Shown here one piece after another: positions 44,591 through 53,888 of a stretch of 64,000 nucleotides of DNA. The DNA is from an uncultured Pseudomonadota bacterium (lineage in GTDB: Bacteria; Pseudomonadota; Gammaproteobacteria; Methylococcales; Methylomonadaceae). The translations under genes and the position numbers were made by a program. A model generated the notes under the pieces. The model searched no databases. It was not told the origin of the DNA and saw nothing but the letters and a program-made list of their open reading frames with translations. The stretch is from contig CAISXF010000096.1 in assembly GCA_903889445.1 (NCBI GenBank), positions 32,797 through 96,796 of the forward strand. The letters are read 5' to 3'. How positions within the stretch are numbered: the stretch's first letter is position 1; every line of letters starts with the position of its first letter.

Positions 44591-44935
44591 TCAGATTTTT
44601 TCAGCTAAACTTGCACATTTAATGCACTGCGCCAAATACGGCAAAATCTTTAAACGTTCTGGGTTAATGACTTCACCACACGTTTGGCAAATATCGTAAT
44701 CGCCTCGATCAATCCGAACAATCGCCTGCTTAATCGCCGCAATTTCTACTCGTGCGAAATTACCCAAATAATCCTGCACTTCATTATTTTCATTTTGCGT
44801 TGCTTGTTCTTCAGAATCTTTTTCAACCACTTCATCTGTGTGACGAACTTCTTGCGTAATCGTGGTCAAACGCTCATCTAATTCTTCCAGCATGGTAATT
44901 AAATTGTGGCGCACATCGTCGTAATCGTTACTCAT
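44591..44935 (-). CDS. DksA/TraR-family zinc-finger protein
   Basis: 114 residues from the ATG at 44935 with AGGAG upstream. A coiled-coil N-terminus is followed by the C4 zinc finger CQTC (x17) CIKC and GDYDICQTCGEVINPERLKI. It is shorter than DksA (about 150) and lacks the DDVID-type aspartates at the coiled-coil tip, so it is a YbiI/TraR-like paralogue that may bind RNA polymerase. Role not known. Confidence 0.8.
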   Translation of the reverse strand: MSNDYDDVRHNLITMLEELDERLTTITQEVRHTDEVVEKDSEEQATQNENNEVQDYLGNFARVEIAAIKQAIVRIDRGDYDICQTCGEVINPERLKILPYLAQCIKCASLAEKI

Positions 44936-45021
44936 TGTGTTCTCCTTTTTTATTGTATTCGCTAAAGTGGCGCGAATTATAGCGTAATAAACATTTACCA
45001 AACGCTATTTCACCGCCATAA

Positions 45022-46005
<984 letters not shown>

Positions 46006-46011
46006 CCAAAA

Positions 46012-46680
46012 ATGAAACTGCCGATTCTCGATGCAACGAATCCAAAACAACCGTTTCCACCGTTGCGAAATGCGTGGCGTGAACCGAATGGTTTGTTGGC
46101 GGTAGGCGGTTGTTTGTCGAGCGAACGTTTAATCAATGCGTATCGGCACGGCGCATTTCCGTGGTTTAGCGGCGACGAACCCATTTTATGGTGGTCGCCG
46201 AATCCGCGTTTGGTTTTATTTCCCAAAAAATTACAAATTTCAAAAAGTCTCGCGAAAACGTTGCGCCAAAATAAATTCGACGTGACGTTTGATGGCGCGT
46301 TTGATGCGGTTATTTCAAAATGTGCGGCGTTGCGTGCGAATGCCGAAGGAACGTGGATTAGTGACGATATTCAACACGCTTATTCGCAATTACACCGTGA
46401 AGGCATCGCACATTCTGTCGAAGCGTGGCACGATGGCGAATTGGTCGGCGGTTTATACGGTATCGCATTGGGAAAAGTATTTTTTGGTGAATCGATGTTT
46501 CACACCGTTTCCGACGCTTCAAAAATTGCCTTCGTGCATTGCGTCAAACACTTGCACGCGCAAGGTTTTCAACTCATCGATTGCCAAGTTCACAGCGAAC
46601 ATTTGGTCAGTTTAGGTGCCGAAGAAATTTCACGCCCTGAATTTTCACGATTATTAAAAATATATTGTTCAATAGATTAA
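46012..46680 (+). CDS. aat: Leucyl/phenylalanyl-tRNA-protein transferase
   Basis: 222 residues with the family landmarks [40 protein letters not shown] and [20 protein letters not shown] plus FFGESMF. It adds Leu or Phe to N-terminal Arg/Lys for ClpS-ClpAP degradation. It starts six bases after trxB. Confidence 0.96.
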   Translation: MKLPILDATNPKQPFPPLRNAWREPNGLLAVGGCLSSERLINAYRHGAFPWFSGDEPILWWSPNPRLVLFPKKLQISKSLAKTLRQNKFDVTFDGAFDAVISKCAALRANAEGTWISDDIQHAYSQLHREGIAHSVEAWHDGELVGGLYGIALGKVFFGESMFHTVSDASKIAFVHCVKHLHAQGFQLIDCQVHSEHLVSLGAEEISRPEFSRLLKIYCSID

Positions 46681-46690
46681 GGATTTTCAG

Positions 46691-47635
46691 ATGCAAAAAT
46701 TAAAATGTGCCGTGATTGGCGCGGGATATTTGGGTAAATTTCATGCGGAGAAATACGCGAATTTGCCAGATTGTGAATTGGTCGCTGTCGTGGATACAAA
46801 CGCTGACATCGCTCAAACCGTTGCGGACAAACACGGCGCACAAGCCTTAACGGATTACGCGCCACTTTTGGGCAATGTTGATGCGGTCAGTATCGTCGTG
46901 CCAACAACGTTGCATTACCAAGTTGCGAAAGATTTTTTAAATGCCGGCTCGCACGTTCTGATTGAAAAACCGATTACCACCACAGTTGAACAAGCCGACG
47001 AATTGATTGCAATTGCCAAAGCGAAAAATTTAATTCTGCAAGTCGGGCATTTGGAACGCTTCAATCCTGCGATTTTGGCGTTGGATAAAGACGAAAAACC
47101 GTTGTTTATTGAGTCGCATCGTTTGTCGCCGTTCAATCCTCGCGCCAACGATGTCAGCGTGGTGCTGGATTTAATGATTCACGATATTGATATTATTTTA
47201 GCGTTGGTCGGTTCGGACATTGAACGCATCGACGCGAGCGGCACGGCGGTTTTAACCAAAGGCACAGACATTGCCAACGCGCGTTTGACGTTCAAAAATG
47301 GTTGCGTGGCGAATGTGACCGCGAGCCGAATCAGCATGAAACTCGAACGCAAAATGCGTTTATTTCGCCCAAGTTCTTACGCTTCCGTTGATTTTCAAAA
47401 TCGCATTTTGCAAAAATACCGCACTGGCGAAAAAGAAATGTTTCCAGGTGTGCCAGAAATTATCAGCGAAGAAGCCACGTTTGAAACCAGCGACGCGCTG
47501 CTCGCTGAAATTCAACAATTTGTGAACTGCATTCAAACGGGTGAACAGCCTTTGGTGACAGGCGAAGCGGCACGTTTAGCGTTGGCGACGGCAATTCAAA
47601 TTACAAAACTCATTCACACGGAAACACAATTATGA
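46691..47635 (+). CDS. gnnA: Gfo/Idh/MocA oxidoreductase, probable UDP-GlcNAc 3-dehydrogenase
   Basis: 314 residues: Rossmann motif VIGAGYLGKFHAEKYANL, the catalytic EKP in VLIEKPITTT and DLMIHDIDIILALVGS. It overlaps the next aminotransferase gene by four bases. An oxidoreductase plus DegT-type aminotransferase pair of these sizes makes UDP-GlcNAc3N for amide-linked lipid A in Acidithiobacillus and Methylococcus (GnnA/GnnB), which fits the suspected lineage. Other sugar pairs such as WlbA/WlbE are possible. Confidence 0.65.
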   Translation: MQKLKCAVIGAGYLGKFHAEKYANLPDCELVAVVDTNADIAQTVADKHGAQALTDYAPLLGNVDAVSIVVPTTLHYQVAKDFLNAGSHVLIEKPITTTVEQADELIAIAKAKNLILQVGHLERFNPAILALDKDEKPLFIESHRLSPFNPRANDVSVVLDLMIHDIDIILALVGSDIERIDASGTAVLTKGTDIANARLTFKNGCVANVTASRISMKLERKMRLFRPSSYASVDFQNRILQKYRTGEKEMFPGVPEIISEEATFETSDALLAEIQQFVNCIQTGEQPLVTGEAARLALATAIQITKLIHTETQL

Positions 47636-48726
47636 TTCAAATGGTTAATCTCAAGGCGCAATATGCTGAAATAAAAGAAGAAGTTGAACGCGGCATCGCA
47701 GAAACAATCGAGAATTGCAGCTTTATTTTAGGGTCGAATGTTCAAGCCTTTGAACGTGAAGCCGCAGAATATCTTGGCGTAAAACACGCGATTGGCGTGG
47801 CTTCTGGCACGGACGCATTGCATTTGGCGTTAATCGCGGAAGGCATTGGCGCGGGTGACGAAGTGATTACCACGCCGTTTACGTTTATTGCGACCGCCGA
47901 AGCGATTAAATACGTTGGCGCGATTCCCGTGTTTGTTGATATTGACCCGCGCACGTTTAACATTTGCCCGAAAGCGATTGCTGCCGCGATTACACCGAAA
48001 ACCAAAGCGATTATGCCCGTGCATTTGTTTGGACAACCGGCGGATATGACGGCGATTTTAGCGTTGTGTGAACAGCATAATTTGAAACTGATTGAAGATT
48101 GTTGCCAATCATTTGGTGCGAGAATTAACGGTAAACAAACGGGCGCAATCGGTCACGCTTCGGGATTCAGTTTTTTCCCAAGTAAAAATTTAGGCGCGTT
48201 TGGTGATGGTGGTTTAACGACAACAAATTGCGACGAAACGGCGGCAAAAATTCGCCAACTTCGCAATCACGGTTCGGACGTGCGGTATTATCACGACGTG
48301 ATTGGTTACAACAGCCGTTTAGACGAAATTCAGGCGGTGGTTTTACGCGCCAAACTCAAACACATCGACAAATACAATGAAGGTCGTCGTCGTGTCGCGC
48401 ATTTGTATTCGGAATTGTTAGCGGGTTTGCCGTTGGAAACGCCGTTAGAAGACGGTTTGGGCGAACACGTTTATCATCAATATACGTTGCTTTGCGACCG
48501 ACGCGACGACGTGATGGCGGCATTGCAAGCCCAAAAAATCGGCTGCGCGGTGTATTATCCCGTGCCGTTGCATCAGCAAAATGCGTTCAAAGAAGAATGC
48601 GCGGGAATGACGTTGCCCGTGACTGAATCCGTGGCGGCGCGGTGTTTTTCATTGCCGATTTGTCCGTTTTTGACCGACGATGAAATTCACGAAATTGTGG
48701 GCGTGATTCGCGGCGTATTCGCTTAA
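47632..48726 (+). CDS. gnnB: DegT/DnrJ/EryC1 aminotransferase, probable GnnB
   Basis: 364 residues, a PLP-dependent sugar aminotransferase with SGTDALHLALIAEGIGAGDE, EDCCQSFGA, the lysine motif GFSFFPSKNLGAFGDGG and NSRLDEIQAVVLRAKL. As partner of the overlapping oxidoreductase it probably aminates a 3-keto-UDP-sugar with glutamate. The end shares bases with the convergent mfnB stop. The assignment to GnnB is inferred from pairing. Confidence 0.65.
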   Translation: MIQMVNLKAQYAEIKEEVERGIAETIENCSFILGSNVQAFEREAAEYLGVKHAIGVASGTDALHLALIAEGIGAGDEVITTPFTFIATAEAIKYVGAIPVFVDIDPRTFNICPKAIAAAITPKTKAIMPVHLFGQPADMTAILALCEQHNLKLIEDCCQSFGARINGKQTGAIGHASGFSFFPSKNLGAFGDGGLTTTNCDETAAKIRQLRNHGSDVRYYHDVIGYNSRLDEIQAVVLRAKLKHIDKYNEGRRRVAHLYSELLAGLPLETPLEDGLGEHVYHQYTLLCDRRDDVMAALQAQKIGCAVYYPVPLHQQNAFKEECAGMTLPVTESVAARCFSLPICPFLTDDEIHEIVGVIRGVFA

Positions 48727-49403
48727 ATCGTTGCTCGAACTGCGCTGTAAATCATTTGCAGCGCGTTCAAATCTAATTCCCCCACGCGATTATGCTGATT
48801 GCATAACGCACCTCGAAAGCCCAAATAATCCGCGTCAAACGGCAATAATTCCGCGATATTTTCCCACCTCAACGAACCCGCTAAACCACAAATTAACGCT
48901 TCTTTTTTGGCGAATTCGACAAATTCGGCAATCGTTTCGGGCGACATTATTTGCGTCAATGAACCGTTTTTTTTGTGCATGGTGTCGAGCATTACACCTG
49001 CAAAATTCGCCTTTTTCAATTCTGAAATAATCGCAAAATCAGGTTTCGTGTCGGCAAATAACACCGCAATCAAACGGGTGTTTTCTGTTAAATCGCCCAA
49101 TTTTTGCACAATCGAAAGCCAATTGCCATCAGGGAAAAATCCGATTTTGACAAAATCAACGCCTGTTTTTGCCATTTCTGAAACGGCGTTAAAAATCAAA
49201 TCTGCATCCATCGGCAAATCGCCCACCGTTGCGCTGACGACACAACGTCGGTTTATTTTTGCCACGATTTCTGCGACCAATTCGACTGACAACGCGCCTA
49301 ACGCGCCAAATTCTGGTTGTTTCAAATCGATAATATCGACGTTGGCGTTTAAAACTAATTCGGCTTCGGCTAAATTTTTAACGCTGGCTAACATTCCGGT
49401 CAT
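48723..49403 (-). CDS. mfnB: (5-formylfuran-3-yl)methyl phosphate synthase, MfnB-like
   Basis: 226 residues of the DUF556/MfnB family: MLASVKNLAEAELVLNANVD, IIDLKQPEFGALGALS, VSATVGDLPMD, VDFVKIGFFPDG and CGLAGSLRWENI. In methanogens MfnB condenses two glyceraldehyde 3-phosphates into the methanofuran precursor; in bacteria with formyltransferase/hydrolase complexes it serves the related carrier. It overlaps the DUF447 gene by four bases. Confidence 0.85.
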   Translation of the reverse strand: MTGMLASVKNLAEAELVLNANVDIIDLKQPEFGALGALSVELVAEIVAKINRRCVVSATVGDLPMDADLIFNAVSEMAKTGVDFVKIGFFPDGNWLSIVQKLGDLTENTRLIAVLFADTKPDFAIISELKKANFAGVMLDTMHKKNGSLTQIMSPETIAEFVEFAKKEALICGLAGSLRWENIAELLPFDADYLGFRGALCNQHNRVGELDLNALQMIYSAVRATI

Positions 49404-49945
49404 TTTAAATTCTCCATTTTGAACATTTCAATCGTATCCATTAACCACAGCCACGCTTCTAATTCACGTTCACCGGCAGTTTTATCTAGCCCAATTTTCA
49501 AATACGCAATTTCGCTGTCGATTTTTTCTAGCGGCAACATTTTTAAACGACTGACTAAAATTGCCGCTTCCAAAACGGCGAATTGAGCGCGATTAAATCC
49601 CATAAATGGCGCGTGATTGATGGTGTTTAAAATTTTACAAATCAACATCGGGCGGGTTTCGTCGTCTTCAATTCGTACTAATTCAATTTCGCTGTGCGCC
49701 AACGCGCCATTCAAAACCAAACCGTTTAATGTCCAATCGCGCCGACCCGTTAAACATCCTGCGAAAATTCGCACATCATCGCAATAATTTAAAACAGCGG
49801 TTTTGGTTTCGAGTAAATTCGCCAAAGTGGTTGACGGTCGAAATGGCAAAATGTGAATTTCGTCGCCGTGAATGTGAACGCCCATCGGCGCGAGGTGTGG
49901 AACGCCGTTGGCATTTTGGGTGGTAACAATGAGTTCTTGAATCAT
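49400..49945 (-). CDS. DUF447 family protein of C1-cofactor gene sets
   Basis: 181 residues, MIQELIVTTQNANGVPHLAP, with GCLTGRRDWTLNGLVLNGAL and NTINHAPFMGFNRAQFAVLE. DUF447 has a flavin-reductase-like split barrel and is found in methanogens and H4MPT-using methylotrophs beside C1-cofactor genes; no reaction is established. It is translationally coupled to mfnB. Confidence 0.8.
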   Translation of the reverse strand: MIQELIVTTQNANGVPHLAPMGVHIHGDEIHILPFRPSTTLANLLETKTAVLNYCDDVRIFAGCLTGRRDWTLNGLVLNGALAHSEIELVRIEDDETRPMLICKILNTINHAPFMGFNRAQFAVLEAAILVSRLKMLPLEKIDSEIAYLKIGLDKTAGERELEAWLWLMDTIEMFKMENLK

Positions 49946-49989
49946 ACCGGAATTAGGAATTTCATGAGTTATGTAAAAGTTGAGGAATT

Positions 49990-50033
49990 TAAAAAAACAA
50001 AACCGCCCGCTTTTTCTGAAAAACGGGCGGTTT
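49990..50033 (-). terminator. Rho-independent terminator
   Basis: CGGGCGGTTT and AAACCGCCCG pair around GTTTTTCAGAAAAAG-type loop sequence, with a minus-strand T run beyond. It closes the large adhesin gene. Confidence 0.8.
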
Positions 50034-50041
50034 CAGGCGAA

Positions 50042-52957
50042 TTACAAAAAAAAATCACCAATAACTAAACTACTCACGCCGTTCAGTTGAATTGAAAACT
50101 CCGGCTTATTGTCAGCATTAGTGCTGCCGTAAAGAATGTGGCTCGTGGCATCAAAACGTAACTGTCCCGCTGCATCGGTCGTACTGAAGGCAGTGTTGCC
50201 AGTGAAATTAAAGGCTTGGTTTCCAGTTAGTTTGCTGTTCGCATCTATTCCCGACAAATCGATTTTATCGCCATCGGTAGTTTTAAGATCCAGAATAGTG
50301 TCGATATTAGAACTCGAAATAGACGCATCTTTGATGTCCGTGAAAATAAATCTATCTGCGCCTGTGCCACCAGTTAAGTCATCAAAACCCGCCCCTCCTG
50401 TGAGATTGTCATTACCGGCACCACCATTGAGCGTGTCATTCCCCGCTTTGCCCAATAACGTATCGACACCTGCCAATCCCGAAAGGTCGTCATTTTTTGT
50501 AGCACCTTCGAGGGTGTTATTTTTAGCATCGCCTTTTTTGGTCAAACCACTAATAGCTGCAACTACTTTAACTGCGACAGTTTCTAAACTAAATTGGTCT
50601 TCGTAATTGTTTTCGCCGTCCGTGTAACTTACTTCGACACTGATTTTTTTGCCCACATCAGCTTTAGTTGCTTTATAAGTATCTTGATTTGCGTTTCTGA
50701 TTGCTTCGTCATCCGCGAACCATTGGTGATCGAAAAGACCTAACCCGTCGGCATCTTCTAATGTATTTACAATTGACAATACTTTGCCGACTCTTGCTTC
50801 TCCTTTCACAACTAAACTGCCGATTGGAAGATTATTTTCTTTGGTGATTGCTTGTGTGGCAAGGCTCGAAACTGATTCAAAATTATCTGTACCATCCGTG
50901 TAACTCACCGTCACTTGAATAGTTTTGCCAATTTCGCTGTCTGTTAGTGCAAATATGTCACCAGTTCCCACAAATTCACCGTTTGCGAACCATTGAGATT
51001 CCAGCACTCCCAACCCATCCGCATCTCTGAGTTCGTTTTTAACCGATAATTCACTTCCAACATTTGGAATGCCTTGAATCAACAGGCTGCCGCTCGGTTG
51101 ATGATTGACATTGATAACGGTTTTTGTCGCTGCACTTTGTACAGATTCGGCAGTACCGAACTTGTCCGTATAATCGGCAGTAACATAAACAGTCTGACCG
51201 GTTTCGTCTTTTGCTAGTTTTAGGCTATTGCCTTCTCCTAAATATCGGTAATCGCCTGACCACCAACCATACACTATCGCGCCCAACCCATCCGTATCCT
51301 TGAGCGTATTAGAAACCGATAAAGTGTTGCCAATTTTAGCTTCACCTTTGATCGTCACGGCACCTGTCGGAAGCGTATTAGCGTGATACTCAATATAATT
51401 TTCTGCCGATTCACTCACGTTACCAGCGGCATCGGTCGCAACTGCAACGATGTCTGAGCTTTCAATTCCTGAAATCGTGTAACTCCAGTTTCCGTTACCA
51501 TCGATTACGGTGGGCGCAAATTCACCGTAATTCACCATCACAGAAACCGTAGAACCCGCTTCAGCCGTACCGGTAATCGTTACGCCATATTCACTTTCCG
51601 CAAGGTTAATCAAGTTATCCTCCGACACGACATCAATGGCAGGCGCATTTGGTGCAAGGGTATCAACAACAATATCCAGAATGGATACGTCGCTTTCATT
51701 ACCTGCGAAATTAGTTGTGGTAGCAAAAATAGTTAAATCGCCTTCTACAATTAAGGAATTAGGTAATTGGTAAGACCAAATTGTACCGTCAACAGTAGCT
51801 AACGCTGGCGCGTTACTGCCAACAATGACAGAAACCCAAGACCACTCTTCCGTTTCTCCGCTAATAATTACGCCAGCTACTTTTTCAGCAGCGTTAATGA
51901 CATAATCGTCCGCAACCGAGTAAAAATAAGGTGCTTCAGGCAACGTTAAATTAACTGAAATTTCTTGTGTTGCAGTTCCGCTAGCGTTGCCTGAAGAATC
52001 TGTTGCTTCGGCATAGAGGGTTTGAACAGCATTAGTGGAATAATCGGTCTCTGTTAATTGATAATTCCAAACACCATTAGTATCTGCCGTTATGTTGATG
52101 GTGTTTACGTCTGAATATAAAAGAATGCTGGCATTCGCTTCCGATGTACCAGAGACAAGCACGCCTGAACTTCTTTCAGCTAAATTGATGACGTTGTCGT
52201 CAGTAATTGTGTCAAAAATGGGTGCAGCGGGTGCTGTGTAGTCATAAAACGTCAATGAAATTTCGCTGTGCGCCCCAGCAACACTTACCCGATCTGTAAA
52301 CAAGTTGTTGGGTATGTTAATGATTAAATTTTGAGCAACGCTGGAATTCGACTGACCCCACAAGGTCAAAACAGCATGAGTTTCATCCGAAACAATTAAA
52401 GACGCAGTGACACCAACTGGAACATTGCTAATGAATTTAGTCAAATCCAAGCCACTTTTCACAAAAGTGGCTTCATTCAAGGTCAAAACAGACGATTGAC
52501 CATCTAAAATTTCGCCTATATCTTGATTGAATGTACTCGTTGACCACGATGACCTGGGTTTAACATTGAACTCAACCGATAATAATTGGTCTGCATTTAT
52601 TGCTATAACATTGGAAGTAAAGGAAGTCGGAAAAAATGATATTTGCAGATCTGCCGCATTATCAGTATTGAAATGAGATTCTGCTTGACCTGTAAAGCTA
52701 AGTTTTGCGGTCGTTGTATCAATTACTACTAATTTAGCGGTTAAACCATTTGGTATGCCAATAATTTCACAGCCAATAGTTTCTGGATTATTCAAATCTT
52801 GACCAATCAACCCGCTATAAAACGTATCACCGTTTAATGTTAATGTAATCGTATCTGTAATACTGCCATCGTTCATGAATGATTCATTAGCTGTGGTTGC
52901 CGAGTAAATCAGTTCACCTGCAATGTTACTTGCCATACTTTTTTTGTCAATTGTCAT
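50042..52957 (-). CDS. Large Ig-like / RTX adhesin, type I secretion substrate
   Basis: 971 residues without signal peptide. After an N-terminal beta region (1-240) come three BapA-type Ig-like domains (DNVINLAERSSGVLVSGTSE; DYVINAAEKVAGVIISGETE; DNLINLAESEYGVTITGTAE) at about 250-530, three further beta domains of the type KGEAKIGNTLSVSNTLKDTD / ADGLG..W at about 545-820, then RTX nonapeptides NDTLNGGAGNDNLTGGAGFD and an M10-type C-terminus ending VIGDFFL. It is probably a biofilm adhesin. The upstream region holds the repeat found in front of the 13319 gene, whose C-terminus is also alike. It splits the C1 gene group. Confidence 0.8.
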   Translation of the reverse strand: MTIDKKSMASNIAGELIYSATTANESFMNDGSITDTITLTLNGDTFYSGLIGQDLNNPETIGCEIIGIPNGLTAKLVVIDTTTAKLSFTGQAESHFNTDNAADLQISFFPTSFTSNVIAINADQLLSVEFNVKPRSSWSTSTFNQDIGEILDGQSSVLTLNEATFVKSGLDLTKFISNVPVGVTASLIVSDETHAVLTLWGQSNSSVAQNLIINIPNNLFTDRVSVAGAHSEISLTFYDYTAPAAPIFDTITDDNVINLAERSSGVLVSGTSEANASILLYSDVNTINITADTNGVWNYQLTETDYSTNAVQTLYAEATDSSGNASGTATQEISVNLTLPEAPYFYSVADDYVINAAEKVAGVIISGETEEWSWVSVIVGSNAPALATVDGTIWSYQLPNSLIVEGDLTIFATTTNFAGNESDVSILDIVVDTLAPNAPAIDVVSEDNLINLAESEYGVTITGTAEAGSTVSVMVNYGEFAPTVIDGNGNWSYTISGIESSDIVAVATDAAGNVSESAENYIEYHANTLPTGAVTIKGEAKIGNTLSVSNTLKDTDGLGAIVYGWWSGDYRYLGEGNSLKLAKDETGQTVYVTADYTDKFGTAESVQSAATKTVINVNHQPSGSLLIQGIPNVGSELSVKNELRDADGLGVLESQWFANGEFVGTGDIFALTDSEIGKTIQVTVSYTDGTDNFESVSSLATQAITKENNLPIGSLVVKGEARVGKVLSIVNTLEDADGLGLFDHQWFADDEAIRNANQDTYKATKADVGKKISVEVSYTDGENNYEDQFSLETVAVKVVAAISGLTKKGDAKNNTLEGATKNDDLSGLAGVDTLLGKAGNDTLNGGAGNDNLTGGAGFDDLTGGTGADRFIFTDIKDASISSSNIDTILDLKTTDGDKIDLSGIDANSKLTGNQAFNFTGNTAFSTTDAAGQLRFDATSHILYGSTNADNKPEFSIQLNGVSSLVIGDFFL

Positions 52958-53007
52958 GTTTTTTTATCGCTCAAATTTAAGTGATTAAATTATTGTTGTA
53001 TAGAACA

Positions 53008-53055
53008 GCAAGTCTACGCCAAAACCTGAAAAACAACGTGTTAAAAAAGAAAAAG
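53008..53055 (-). repeat. Repeated upstream element, copy 4
   Basis: On the minus strand CTTTTTCTTTTTTAACACG, TTGTTTTTCAGGTTTTGGCG and TAGACTTGC, 51 bases before the adhesin start. Nearly identical to the copy at 13194, 40 kb away. Confidence 0.75.
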
Positions 53056-53069
53056 TTGTTTTGTTCGGT

Positions 53070-53888
53070 TTAATCGCCGTTTCGTAATTCAGCGACGGCT
53101 TCAATCGTTAAGCCCGTTAATTTTGCAATAATTTCGACGGCTAAATCTTCGGCGAGCATTCCCTTTGCGATTTGCAAGGCTTTAATTTTTTCGCCTTCGA
53201 GTTTGCCTTTTGTAACACCTTCGTCAAACCGTTTTTTCTTATCACTTTCAAAGTTATATTCTTCAATCATGGCGTATTTGTCTTCGGGTGAAACGAGATT
53301 TTTCGCAATGGAATTGATGACGATTTGAAGTTCGGGACGGTGATAATTGGTTTCTTCGATTTGCTCAGACAAACTTTCGTTAATTGCGCTCAACCATTCT
53401 CGATAGATTTCAGGCGTATTTTCATCGACATATTTCACCGCGAGATAAATCACTTTGTGTTTGATTTCGCCAAACGAATTGCCATAACGGTCTTTCGGGT
53501 CAAAATCAATCGTTGCAATGTCGGTTTTATGTTTATCCGCCGATGTTAAAACGACGATGGTATAAACCGTTAAATTGGGTTTGTAATTGCGATAATTCGC
53601 CGCCTGTTCAAGTAACGCCACGCAATGATAATGCAGAAAACGGTCGTAATAATCCGAGCCATTTTGATGTTGGATTTCGACAATTACACGATTTTCTAAA
53701 TCTTCGGCGTACAAATCAAATTCAACCCTGACATTGCCGATGCGTTGTTCAAACGATTTTTCAGTTTCAACTTTGTCTATTTTTAAATCAATGCCCGTTA
53801 TGTCTTTGACAAATGCTTTGAAAACGTCGATTTGCGAAAACGCTTTTTTGAAAATTACCCCATATTGGAGTGAAGCGACTTGTTTCAT
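53070..53888 (-). CDS. Rpn-family PD-(D/E)XK nuclease (recombination-promoting nuclease)
   Basis: 272 residues: ASLQYGVIFKKAFSQIDVFK, core VEFDLYAED (Asp58) and VIVEIQHQ (Glu71-x-Gln73), HYHCVALLEQAANYRNYKPN and a C-terminal KGKLEGEKIKALQIAKGML. Rpn/PDDEXK_2 proteins are small nucleases annotated as transposases, some acting in phage defence or recombination. It starts within the last bases of the DUF6513 gene (ATGA overlap), so it is expressed with a cofactor gene, likely after insertion. Confidence 0.85.
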   Translation of the reverse strand: MKQVASLQYGVIFKKAFSQIDVFKAFVKDITGIDLKIDKVETEKSFEQRIGNVRVEFDLYAEDLENRVIVEIQHQNGSDYYDRFLHYHCVALLEQAANYRNYKPNLTVYTIVVLTSADKHKTDIATIDFDPKDRYGNSFGEIKHKVIYLAVKYVDENTPEIYREWLSAINESLSEQIEETNYHRPELQIVINSIAKNLVSPEDKYAMIEEYNFESDKKKRFDEGVTKGKLEGEKIKALQIAKGMLAEDLAVEIIAKLTGLTIEAVAELRNGD

